A stretch of DNA of 20,191 nucleotides from Spirogloea muscicola (lineage: Eukaryota > Streptophyta > Zygnematophyceae > Spirogloeales > Spirogloeaceae). Both the position numbers and the translations under genes were made by a program. Within the stretch, counting starts at the first letter, position 1. Every line of letters starts with the position of its first letter. The notes beneath the pieces are model-generated. The model saw nothing but the letters and a program-made list of their open reading frames with translations. It ran no database searches and was not told where the DNA came from. The stretch is from assembly GCA_009602725.1 (NCBI GenBank), contig WELB01000162.1, forward strand, positions 198,299-218,489, in the 5' to 3' direction. Below, piece by piece: positions 10,101-19,246 of this stretch.

Positions 10101-11924
10101 AGGCAGCACGAGGCCAAAATTGCGAGCCTGCGGGAGCGCGTGGCAAGTCTTAAGTTCTCTGGAATAAGAGATCCGAGTGTGGGGGACTCGCACTTATCCA
10201 CTGATTGTGCCCTCGATCACGACCACCTTATTCACCAGCTGGACCTGCAGGTAAGAGGATGCTGGCTGAAGATTCCCAGTAATAGTAATCCAATTTCCTT
10301 TTTGAGATACGCATGTGACGGGTTCATGTATCCATCCTCAGTCAATCGAATATGATGTGATCCTTGAATGACTCAAATGTATGAGTAATTCAAATGCACC
10401 AGCCTGAAGATGTATTCTATCAAATGCATGTAAGCTTCTGCTACCTTTGCAAGTGGTCTTTGTGCAAGCGCACAAATATGTGCTTTTGCTTGTATGCACC
10501 TGCTCGGCAGGAGGAGCAGACGCACCGCACCACGCGTGAGCTGCAGCAGCTGGCGTTGTCTTTGCAGTCCCCAAGAGGATTTCATCTGCGCCATGGCCAA
10601 GTATGTCTGCTACGTCCCCTGCTGGTCTCTTTGACCAAAGTGCAGAGGATGTTTGTGAGTAGGGCAGTCTGGCCAGGAACACCTTAGCTATTGGTGCTCA
10701 TGTGACCCTTGTGCGTACTATAAGCTGATCAGTGCATATACTATTGGTGAACTGTACAGCAGTATCTGGGCAGTTCTGTGGTGAGAAGCTTTGCATGTAT
10801 GTGGGATCTACCTAGTGGAGAAGTGCTGATGCCATCAATCTCAATCTCCCATGATGCTGCAGAAGGAACAGCTCCGCAAGTTGCTAACCGAGGACGAAGA
10901 GTCGCCAAGGGCCATTGTGGACGACGGCAGCCCAAGCAGCAGGTCAGTATTTTCTGTCTTGTCGGGAATGAGGACAGATTGTAACAGGATAAGCACTTGC
11001 TCACCAGCTATTGGAGCATTCTCTCAATCCAGAGCCATCCAGAATGGCACACCTGTGAAGGACTGATACAGAGTCGAAAACTAGAATGCATGCTTATAAT
11101 GTGAGATATTGATGTTTTCGCCAGTAGCTCATGTGAGTCCTTCAAATTACACTGGCAGGTACATGACGGGCTTGGACACCACGCACACAAGGAATCGGGC
11201 AGGGGAGACGCCCATCAGCAAGCTCTCCCACTTTCCAGATGGGAGTGCGATAAAAACACCCTTGCCGAATGGCACGGTGGCTGAGCTGAGCGCAGCACCC
11301 GACCCCGAGGCTCAAGGTGGGGCTGCCCACCGTAGCAGCGAGGGCACAGTGGTGTCAGACCACAGCTCGCTGGACAAGGCCGCTGATGCTGAAGAGCTCT
11401 TTGAGTCCCCTCGTGATCAGAATCAACAGCAACAGCAGCAGCAGCAGCCACAGGTGGAGGAGGAAACGCTGGTGTTTGAAAGAAAGGAGCAGCCAAATGT
11501 GCCTCTGGAGGTGGACGACTCGCCGGGCATGAACATGGCGAGCCCTGCTGCATCTCAGATTAAGGAAAGAGGTGCCAGCGATGCTCAGCCTGACAGCGGC
11601 CCCGGCCCAAGCCGGTTGACAGACTTCATGAGCAGGCTGTCGGAGGCTGCAGGGGATGGCAAAGACCAGGCTGCACCTCAGCAAGAGGAGGACTTGGCGG
11701 CTGCCAGCTTGCCAGATGATCAGCCACCAACCGAGCAGCCGGTAGTTGAGGCCAGCAGTTCTCACAAGGCCCAGCTGACCAATGGTCAGGAACAGGAGCA
11801 CACGGATCTAGACCCCTCGCTGGACGCCATGCTGGCAACAACGCTGGAGGACATGCTGAGGGCGTGCTCGAGCCAGACTACACCTTCATCATCATCGCGG
11901 CGCTCCACCTGGACCTCTGACTAA
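7106..11924 (+). CDS. Coiled-coil protein with one predicted transmembrane segment, eleven exons, family not recognised
   Basis: Proposed exons: 7106-7165, 7396-7750, 7929-8662, 8847-8927, 9046-9177, 9356-9403, 9703-9900, 10029-10250, 10511-10600, 10863-10942 and 11159-11924. All junctions are GT-AG and all phases agree, giving about 921 residues. The protein opens MAHKSEWKHSSLVEGG, then has a Pro/Ala-rich stretch. A hydrophobic helix at about 100-120 (WALLAGGAVAALAVAG) is followed by HRRRSR, as in a single-pass membrane anchor. Heptad-like coiled coil starts near residue 252 (MKKEIVQRLRAQLKSRDELI) and continues through the short exons (LQREVEDLSNALEHRHQV; MSELSAKLQKVAMRQRVEEEM). The C-terminal exon is disordered, with eight consecutive Gln. 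A tether, cytoskeletal or organelle-surface role would fit, but no function is shown. The least certain boundaries are the donors after 8927 and 9900 and the acceptor before 9356. One N lies in the 9404-9702 intron. Confidence 0.75.
9511..9511. other. Ambiguous base (N) in a G-rich intron tract
   Basis: The N interrupts a G-run (GATGANGGGGGG) inside the intron 9404-9702 of the coiled-coil gene. It does not affect coding, but marks another unresolved homopolymer site. Confidence 0.7.
11424..11447 (+). repeat. CAG/CAA repeat coding eight glutamines
   Basis: CAA CAG CAA followed by five CAG codons, in frame in the last exon of the coiled-coil gene. It lies in a disordered, acidic stretch just before PQVEEE. 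Confidence 0.9.
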
Positions 11925-12578
11925 CTCTGGCCAAGTTTAGCTAGCAAGAGGTGGCACATTGTGGCCTTGATGGTTGATTGACAAATGCAATTGTAGAGTC
12001 TGTCCTTTATCAAGTGCTGGAATTTGAAGATGAGTCCATGTACACAATATATCTGACCCTCAAATTGCACTTTGCTTTTAGCGTAGCTAAGCGTCCCGCT
12101 TCTGCGTAGGTAGGTGTGTCGTGCACGGCGTGCTGAGCTCCAAGCCTCTTCATATGGAACACTTGGTCGCAAGTATAATCATGGAGCATAAAGAATGTAC
12201 ATATTGAAGCCGAGGCAACCTGGGTCAGCAACTATTGGAGTTGAGAGAGAATGTATACAACTAGATACCATTGCAACCCTTTTCTGCACGGTCAACAGTG
12301 CAAAGGGAGCAACCACGCAGCACAGCAAAGGGGCCTGTAATCACCAAGTGGGTGAGTCTGGTAGGCCTTCCTGTCAGCTGCTTATGCACAGCGACTGCAG
12401 GCCGCTGCAATAGAGTCACTACGATATCAGCACAATGGCTGTTGATACCGACCGAGAGTCGGCGTTCATGCTTGGTCCAGTCCAGGAATGTAGTGGCCTG
12501 GTCGAGTGAGTCCGCTGTTGTCCCCTGTGGCCTGGCACACGGCCAGACATTGCTGGTAGATCCCGCCCTGCCACTCCC
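11925..12578. other. Intergenic 3' region between convergent coiled-coil and SVIP-like genes
   Basis: The stretch separates the stop at 11924 (+) from the stop at 12579 (-). Short open frames here have no recognisable content. It is AT-richer than the flanking exons, and a TGTAA at 12336-12340 may end the + transcript. Confidence 0.55.
12336..12340 (+). terminator. TGTAA poly(A) signal candidate for the coiled-coil gene
   Basis: TGTAA is the common polyadenylation signal of chlorophyte algae. This copy lies 412 bases after the stop codon at 11924, a reasonable algal 3' UTR length, but a five-base motif can occur by chance. Confidence 0.4.
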
Positions 12579-13220
12579 TCAGCCAACTTGCCACTGCACC
12601 CACAACCAAAGCCAGGGTAAGAGTGCAGGCGGTCGCAAGAAGCCGCGACCGGACGCAGCCGCGACCGGACATCCCAGCTGCCATGCACACAAGCAGCAGG
12701 CAGACCAAGCTGCTGCATGGCAAGTCACTGTCAATGTGATAGTCGGAGGGGGCTAGACGCCTGATCTTGGGCGCGCGGCCGCGTGAGCTGGCCGACCGCG
12801 GACGCGCAGAAACACAGCGCCGCCTCTGGGGGCCTCACCCGCATGCCGGGCTCGTTGGTCCGCGTGACGGGAGGTGTGGCCTTGGCAGCCGCCGCCGCTT
12901 TGGTGGCCGCCCTGCCCACCGCGGACTTCTCGAACTTGGCTTGCCTGCGGGCGGCCGCGGCGACGGCCAGACGAGGAGGAAGGAAGGTGGCATCAGAGCA
13001 GCACTAAGAAGGCCGGCCCGGCCGCATCATACACAGCACTGCGCGGCGCTCGCCTGTCCTGGGCGGCCATGGCGGCGCGCGCGCGCGCGTCCTCGGCCTC
13101 GCGCGCGTCCGCTGCCGTGAAGATGCGCTGCTTGTCGCTGCTGTGCCCGTCCGGCGTGGCCGCGGCGCTGCTGTCGCCGCCGCCGCCGCGGCCGAAGCAC
13201 GACGCGCACGCGTTGCCCAT
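12579..13220 (-). CDS. Small VCP/p97-interacting protein-like (SVIP family), three small exons
   Basis: Exons on the minus strand: 13220-13054, 12944-12839 and 12593-12579, giving 95 residues. The start MGNACASC has Gly2 and Cys5/Cys8, as expected for myristoylation plus palmitoylation; SVIP is similarly anchored to the ER membrane. Residues 46-56 (RARAAMAAQDR) fit the VCP-interacting motif R-x5-A-A-x2-R. The last Arg of this motif is formed by joining AG at the end of exon 1 to G at the start of exon 2. Exon 2 continues QAKFEKSAVGRAATKAAAAA and ends NEPGMR. Exon 3 codes only WQVG and the stop, the conserved Trp-containing end of plant relatives. The first intron is GC-AG (CAG|GCGAGC). In animals SVIP binds p97 and restrains ER-associated degradation; the same role here is inferred. 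The divergent neighbour is uL18. Confidence 0.8.
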
Positions 13221-13247
13221 GGCCTCTTGGCGCAGTCAAAGACCACC

Positions 13248-13311
13248 GCCGCCGCCGCCGCCGCCGCCCCCTCCGCCGCGGCGAAGGCGCGGACGTGGGG
13301 GGGGGGGGGGG
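13248..13311. repeat. CCG microsatellite followed by a 15-base G run
   Basis: Several CCG units begin near 13248, and 15 consecutive G lie at 13297-13311. Both fall in the divergent promoter. The G run could form G-quadruplex-like structure and is also a likely sequencing problem. Confidence 0.8.
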
Positions 13312-13366
13312 CGGCGGCGCAGGAAGCTGCGGGAGAAAGTGAGGTGTGCCTGCCTGGCGCGCGCCC

Positions 13367-13375
13367 TAACCCTAA
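13367..13375 (+). promoter_or_regulatory. Telo-box-like element upstream of uL18
   Basis: TAACCCTAA matches the plant telo-box AAACCCTAA at eight of nine positions. It lies 49 bases before the proposed uL18 start. In land plants, telo-boxes are enriched in promoters and leaders of ribosomal-protein genes. Function in this alga is an inference. Confidence 0.4.
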
Positions 13376-13423
13376 TCCCCAGCCCGCCCTCCGCCAGCCG
13401 CGGGCCAGCGCCGCAGCCCGCGC

Positions 13424-13443
13424 ATGGCTGCGCCGGCCGCGCN

Positions 13444-13475
<32 letters not shown>

Positions 13476-13863
13476 GGCCTGGACGCGGCGCGGCAAGGCG
13501 GAGCGCGGGCGCGGCGGCGGCAGCGCCAGCCGCAAGTCGTGGGCGCAGCGGTCGGACAAGTACCTGAAGCCTTTCGCTCTGGACGTCTTCGTGTCCGCCA
13601 AGTACGTGCACGCCAAGGTGATGCACCGCGTCACCAGCCGCGTCGTGGCCGTCGCCACCACCTCCGCGCGCGACCTCCGCGCCTCCCTCCCCGCGCTCGC
13701 CGACGCCGCCGCCGCGCGCACCGTCGGCGCCCTCCTCGCCGAGCGCGCCAAGGCCGCCGACGTCTACGCCGTCGCCTTCGAGCTGCGCCGCGGCGACAAG
13801 TACGAGGGCCCGCTCGCTGCTGTCGTGGACGCTCTCGTCGAGAACGGCATCGCCCTCATCTGA
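13424..13863 (+). CDS. Ribosomal protein uL18, mitochondrial-type; 5' end disrupted
   Basis: The firmly supported part is about 13513-13863 in one frame. It reads SRKSWAQRSDKYLKPFAL and on through VFVSAKYVHAKVMHR, ARDLRASLP, AAARTVGALLAERAKAADV and YEGPLAAVVDALVENGIALI, then TGA. This is the plant uL18/L5e-like family assigned to mitochondria, including its K-Y-L-K-P start and the Y-x-G-x-x-x-A-x-x-D-x-x-x-x-x-G end. It lacks the 'FRSNKH' pattern of plastid and bacterial L18. The protein helps anchor 5S rRNA in the large subunit. A likely start is ATG at 13424 (MAAPAA), but an N and 30 T follow it, and the frames disagree. Either an intron or missing sequence lies between, perhaps with an acceptor near 13512 (GGCGGCAG). 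Confidence 0.8.
13443..13473. repeat. N followed by 30 consecutive T
   Basis: A single N at 13443 is followed by T at 13444-13473, abruptly inside very GC-rich sequence and inside the 5' part of uL18. It may be an intron pyrimidine tract next to a collapsed gap, or a contig-end artefact. No natural coding reading is credible, since it would give about ten Phe in a row. Confidence 0.85.
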
Positions 13864-14679
13864 TCACAGCTCCCGCTGTCGCCACGGCTGCCGGGCCCCC
13901 TGCAGTGCGTCCAGTGCCTCCCGCCTGTCGTCCCTCGCCATGCAGCAGATTCGACTAGGCTGACGCTTTGGCCCCCTGCAATGACGTTGTCTGTCGCATC
14001 TCCGAAGCTGCTGCTGGTTGGCAGCCTCAGTAAGGTGGTCAACTTTCATCCCTTCGTCCATTCTTTCTTCTGGGCTGGACACTCACAGCCATCGCCCTCT
14101 ACTGGAAGAGTCTTTCTTCTGTCATCCCAATCACCAGGCTTACCCTGATCAGGTGCATCTCAAAGGATGCATGGAAGGACTCCCGCATCTGAAGGACTAC
14201 TATCGTGGCAGTCTCCCGCTGATGTGGGTGGCACTTTGACACCTTTCACCTTCATTTGCCTTTCACCAACAACTGGCCTTGTTGACTACCGCTATCAGAT
14301 CACTCCGGAACAGTCTGCACTGCTGCTGACAGTAACTTGGGGACGACAGCAATTACAGGCAGCTTGGACGGTCCCTCATTGGCGGCCAAATGCTATGCTA
14401 CATTGTACATGGTGCCACGCTTGAGGGGGGCACGTGGGTAAGAATCATCATAGCTCTGGCAAGGCGGCACTAGCAATTGCTGTGCCTGAACCCAGAGCGA
14501 GGTGCTAAGGCAGGGGGAGGAAGTGGGAGGCTACTGGGGTTTACGTACATGGCTGCCGCCGCCATCTTGGGGCATGGCATGAGACTGTACAAGGGTGTGA
14601 GGTGGGCCCAGGGTTGATCAGTGATGAGCACGGCCAGCGTGGTGGCAGCTTGCTATCAGTCGTGCCACCATCCATTCTG
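13864..14679. other. Intergenic 3' region between convergent uL18 and zinc-finger genes
   Basis: This 816-base stretch lies between the uL18 stop (+) and the zinc-finger stop at 14680 (-). The short open frames here show no family or domain. It probably holds both 3' UTRs; one TGTAA on the minus strand is listed separately. No repeat or RNA gene is seen. Confidence 0.55.
14353..14357 (-). terminator. TGTAA poly(A) signal candidate for the zinc-finger gene
   Basis: TTACA on the plus strand is TGTAA on the minus strand, about 325 bases after the stop at 14680. This is the chlorophyte consensus and a plausible 3' UTR length; chance occurrence remains possible. Confidence 0.4.
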
Positions 14680-17600
14680 TTAGTTGGGCACTGCCGACTG
14701 TGTTGAGTGAGGGCTTACAAACGAGAGGCGACCGGGCGAGCCGACGTGCGCAGCAAAGTGGCCAGCGAGCACGTCAAATTCCGCGCTCACCGGAGCCAGC
14801 ATGATGCCTGGCATTACCATGGCTGGCACCATCGCCCCCGACGAGCTCGTGGGTGCCATCGCAGGCTCTGCCGCACACGCCGCTCCCGCGTGCTGGTACT
14901 GGTTGGGCCCGCTGCCATGGCCGTGCATGCCAAAATGCGTTGACGTCCTGAGCCAGTGCAGGCCTGCCTCCCCCCATCGCATGCTGCCAGCCTCCACCAG
15001 CGGTAGCCCCTTGACTGTCGCTGCCGCGCTGGAGCTGCCACACCAGATTGAGATGTCACAGATCAAACTCTCGCTCGGTACCAACAAGGACCACATATTG
15101 CCCGTTGTCGGAGCGGTAGGGCTCCGTGCAGCAGAGAGAGCATCAATAAAAGCAGCAGCGTGGGCCTCACCTGAGCGGCAGGACGCTGTGGAAGGCGCTG
15201 GGCTTGAGGACCATGGCCCCCGGCCCGGCGGCCCCTCTGTCGTCGGCACTGCTGCCGCCGATGCTGCCATCACCGTCATCCTGGGCGGGCATGTTCAGGT
15301 CCAAGGGCTCGTCCCGTGGGCTCCTTGGCAGGTCCCGCACCACCGCTGGCAGCTTCATGCAGGTCGTGCCGTCCAGGTTGGCACCTAAGTTTGTGCTCCC
15401 TGCCGCTCCCGCCACTCGGTTGGCGGCCCGGCTAGCGGTGTCAGAGAAGGCTCCAGCCTTTGCTGGGGGCTTTGCTGATGGCGTCTGGAGCCGCTGAGTT
15501 GCCAGGTACAGCGGCGAGGGCAGCAGTGGCCGCAGGTGAGACGGCTGTGGCGGCGGCGTCGTCATCGATGGCGGCACACCACGGAAGGTCAGGCCCTCTG
15601 CTCGCATCAGGATCGCCGCCGTGCCATCCTCGGCGGGTACCTCTGCCGCGGTCACTGCTGCAGGTGGCATGGCAGCACCACCGCCGCCAACTGTGGCACT
15701 GGCAGCAGCCTGCCTCTCTGGGCTGCTGCCAGCGGCGGTCATGAAGTGGCACCGCTTGTGGCCGCCGAGCGCCTGGCCTGACGCAAACGAACGCTGGCAG
15801 ATGCTGCACACGTGGCTCTTGCTGCCGCCGACCGTGCTGTTAGCACCATTGCTGATGCTACTGGCAACGCCGCCAGTCCCTTGGTTGCTGTGCTTGCGAG
15901 AAGGGGCGATTGCAACAGCAGCACTGGGCATGCTGACGGCCGCCACCTGCTCCAGGCCCATCAGGATGACTGGGCCTCGGTCCTGCTGCGCCAGCGGCGA
16001 CGGCGGCAGCACCAGGGGCTGCGCCGGTGGCGGCGGCAGCAGGGTGCGCTGCTCGTGGTCAAACCCGCTGCGGCGAAGAAGCGGCGGAAGCGGCAGGACC
16101 TGGTCTCCGAGGGCTGCAGCAGCGGCTGCTTCGCCAGCCGAGGACGTCGATACCAACGCCGATGCAGAGGGCTCAGGCACCAGCAGCGGCAGCTGCAGGT
16201 TCTGCCCCTGCTTGGGCTCCTCTTCAGCAGCGGCAGCGGCCTGCAGATTGGGTAGGGCGTCTCCACATTCGCCGCCGCTGTTGCTGCTGGCGGCACCTGC
16301 CGCCACAGGAAAGCAGCCGCGGAGTTTCTTGTGGCTCGCCCGATGACCACCAAGTGCTTGGTGCGAGCGGAACACTCGTCTGCATGTGTGGCACTGGTAC
16401 TTTCCAGCCGCTTCTGCAACCATTGCTGTCGTCTCTGCCGCATCATCCGACCACACGCTCGCCTCCGCCTTGCCAATGCCGTTGCCACCCCTGCAATCGC
16501 CATCGCTGTGGCCATCAACCTCCTCTTTGAGCATGCGCTCTCTGTCTCCACATAGAGCTGCCTCAGCAACCTCCATCTCCAGCTCGTCACGCACCCCCGC
16601 CTCATCAGCCAACCTGACCCTGTCCTCCCCAGCTGTGCCCCTGCCCAGAGCACGAGTCCGCTCGTTCGCGCTCGTGGCCTCGCCGCCACTCCAACCACGG
16701 TGCTCGCTGTGCACATCCTTAGCGTGCCCACCAGACCCGCTGCCTTCCTCCTCGTCCTTGTTGTCTGTGCCCCTGTCCATGTCAACACCGTCATCTTCAT
16801 CGTCCTCCGCCCCGTCTTCTTCCCCTTCCTGCACCCCACACTCCCCCTCCTCTTCCTCCCTCCCTCCTGCCTCCACCTCCGTCCTCAGCTGCACGACTTC
16901 CCACTTCGATGCTGAAAGCCGGACAAGGCAATCTGCTGTGCGCTCCTCACGCACCGCCATTGGCGTCTCAGCCACGCCCTCCTCCGGCGGAACGTTGCCC
17001 ATGGGGGGGTTCGGCGGCACGACTCGCAAAGCAGGCGGCCGCACCGATAGCCGCGGGCGCTTGGACCGCTTCCCCGTCATCCACGACTGCTGCGCCGCAG
17101 CCGCCGCGACGGCTGCAGCAGCCGCAGCCCGTTCGGCAAAGTCACCAGTTAGGGCGGCGGCCATAGCAAACCCCTCACTGCCAACTGCACGGTCCTGCAA
17201 GTACGCGGCCTCCATGCTCTCGACGCTCTCTGCGTCACTTTCCGCGTCGTGGGAGCCCTCCGCCGCCAGCCCCGGGTGGGGCACCTCGCGCTCAATCTCG
17301 GACTCAGTCTCCTCGTCGTCTGAGCTCGTCAGGAGGCCGCGCAGCTTGGGCGGCACTGGGCCCTTGGGTAGCAGCGGCCGTATTTTGGGGGGCCCTGGCG
17401 GCAACGCCGGCCGCTTCTTTGCCGAATTGCGTTCCTTCGGTGCTGTCAGCAACTCCAGCACCCTGCCGCCCTCAGCTGCAGCTACTGCTGGCGCTGCCAC
17501 TGCTGCAGCCGCCGAAGCCGTTGCCGAGGCCGCGGCCGCCGCCGCGGCTTTGCCTGCCGCCCGCAACTTGGCCGCAGCGTTGCGGCGCCGCGGCTGCGAG

Positions 17601-19246
17601 GAGGCCAGTCCCGCTAGCTGATCGCCGTCCGGTCTCAGGATGCCGCGCCACTCGCGCTCTGGGTGGCACCGCATATGCCCAAACAGAGCCTTCCATGAGT
17701 GGAAATGCCGCCCACACTCAGTGCATGTGCATGCCCGCCCATCGCCGCTTCCAACGCCAACACTGCCGCCGCCACCACTGCGGCCGCTTCCAGCGCCGCC
17801 ACTAATGGCGGCAATGCCCACAGCAATGTTGGCAGCGCTGACGCCTCCAGCCTTGGTGGCGGCTTTGGCTGCCGCAGCTGCCGATAGCAGGCCCGTTGCT
17901 TGCAGGCGGTGCACGTGACGGTGACGAAAGCTCCCCGCTTGCGGCACACTACCAGCCTCCGCCGCCTTGCGCTCCCGCTCGGCTCGCTGCCGCTGCTGCT
18001 GCTGACGGCGGCGCTGCCGCTGTAGCTCATGGTCGCGCCGGTGTGCTGCAAGCTCGACTCGCGAGCTGAAGTCCTTATGGCATTGCGGGCAGCCGTACAA
18101 GACGCCCTCCTCTTCGCTGCCCACCGCCTCACCGACCTCATCCTCTGCCGCACCCTCCTCCGCAGCCTCCGACTCCTCGCTCACCGCCTGATGCTCGCCT
18201 GCCGCCGCAGCCGCCACCGCCGCCGCCGCCGCCGCCTGCTGCTGCCGCCGCTGCTCCACCAGCTCCTGCCGTTGCACAGCTAGGGCTGCGGCGGCCCTCG
18301 CTACGACTGCGCCCAGCCCTTGCTGGGCCGTCGGCCACCCCGCCACATCCGATCCGCTCGACGTCGCCTGCTCCAGAGCGCCGGCGCCCACGTCCTCCCC
18401 GTCGTGAGCTGCCATGTGGAGCTCCAGTGCGCGCCACGTCTGGAACGCCAGCCCGCACTCGGAGCATCCATGTGGTGGCGCTGTCGGGCCACTTTGGCCG
18501 CTGCCCCTGCCGGAGTTGCTCTTCCTAGTGGACTCGCCGTTCCCAGTCTCCTCGCCCTCCTGCAGCGGCACCTCGCCCCCGCTGCTGCCCTGGATATCCT
18601 CGGCAGTCGCCGACGACAGTGGCGGGCTCGACTGTGCCAGGGCTGGCAGCTCCTCCGTGCCCTCCTTCAATTCCTGACCTGTGCCAGCGACGCCCACACT
18701 CATGGTGCCCATGCCGCCACGATCGCTGACCGCCTGGCGGTCGCAGGCTACACAGAGGCAATCTTTGGCACCGGAAACATGCTGGTACTTGCTGCGGTGC
18801 ACGACCATGTGGTCACCGAGCGCACGCCCCGTGGTAAAGCTCCGGCTGCACACTTGGCAGCAGTGCTCGCTACTGCTGCCGCCAACATCAGACGGTGGCC
18901 GAACGTCCATGTCCACATCCTCCACCATCTCGCAGCTGCCGTCGTTGTCCTCGTCCAGCTGCGGCTGCTGCAAAATGCAAAATCATCGAGGACAAGGATG
19001 CTTGTGAGCAGCAGCAGGGCACTTTAACATGACAGCGCCTGCGACCGAGCGTAGCCAGGGGGACAACATACAAGCTCAACTCGGTGCCAGTCGAAGCTGA
19101 CAAGCGCAGGCGTTTGAGCTGGGCGCAACGAAGTTCACCTGTCGATGGTACTGGGTGGCGCGCCGGCTCTCGGCCTTGAGCCGGCAATTCTCCTCCTGCC
19201 ACAGCTGGGGCACGGCCGCAGCCGCAGCGGTCGCCACCGCCTTCAT
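14680..19246 (-). CDS. ZAT-like transcription factor with six C2H2 zinc fingers and an EAR repression motif
   Basis: Proposed exons on the minus strand: 19246-19139, 18967-15171 and 15034-14680, with GT-AG introns and matching phases, about 1419 residues. Six fingers of C-x2-C-x12-H-x3-H type lie at about 18859-18797, 18466-18404, 18091-18029, 17725-17663, 16393-16331 and 15808-15746. The last two carry the plant-specific QALGGH helix ([26 protein letters not shown]); the first four are diverged (GRALGDH, WRALELH, RVELAAH, WKALFGH). LDLNMP at about 15304-15287 is an EAR motif (DLNxxP), which recruits TOPLESS-type co-repressors in plants. Between fingers are long Ala, Gln/Arg, acidic (16700-16900) and Pro tracts. 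At two to six times the length of typical plant ZAT proteins, it is unusual. The middle exon could end with its own TGA at 15169-15167, which overlaps the donor; the downstream exon adds 117 residues. Its targets are unknown. The start may instead lie further upstream. Confidence 0.85.
15287..15304 (-). other. EAR repression motif (DLNxxP-type)
   Basis: The minus strand codes LDLNMP, preceded by RDEP and followed by AQDD, near the C-terminal end of the zinc-finger protein. The same arrangement, QALGGH fingers then an EAR motif, defines plant ZAT-type repressors. Confidence 0.8.

Larger units (their letters stand above)
13221..13423. promoter_or_regulatory. Divergent promoter between the SVIP-like and uL18 genes
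   Basis: This 203-base GC-rich gap separates two start codons that point away from each other. It contains a CCG run (about 13245-13270), a 15-base G run and a telo-box-like element, each listed separately. No TATA box is seen. The bidirectional promoter is inferred from geometry. Confidence 0.5.

Noticed and set aside
12271-12756. 162-residue plus-strand open frame
   Set aside because: It lies over the 3' part of the SVIP-like gene and the intergenic stretch, with no recognisable content.
13364-13375. Interstitial telomere repeat (CCCTAACCCTAA)
   Set aside because: There are only two units, far from any array, so it is not a telomere. Its position before a ribosomal-protein gene makes a telo-box a better reading.
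13236-13751. Minus-strand Arg-rich open frames over uL18
   Set aside because: They are antisense to the conserved uL18 body and include the T-run as poly-Lys.
14680-15279. A separate 199-residue minus-strand gene
   Set aside because: Its first part overlaps the EAR-motif end of the zinc-finger exon out of frame and its middle covers an intron. Only 15034-14680 looks coding, and it is phase-matched as the last zinc-finger exon.
16386-17621. 411-residue plus-strand open frame
   Set aside because: It is antisense to the zinc-finger exon; its Ser/Ala/Pro-rich reading is the shadow of acidic and Ala-rich codons on the other strand.
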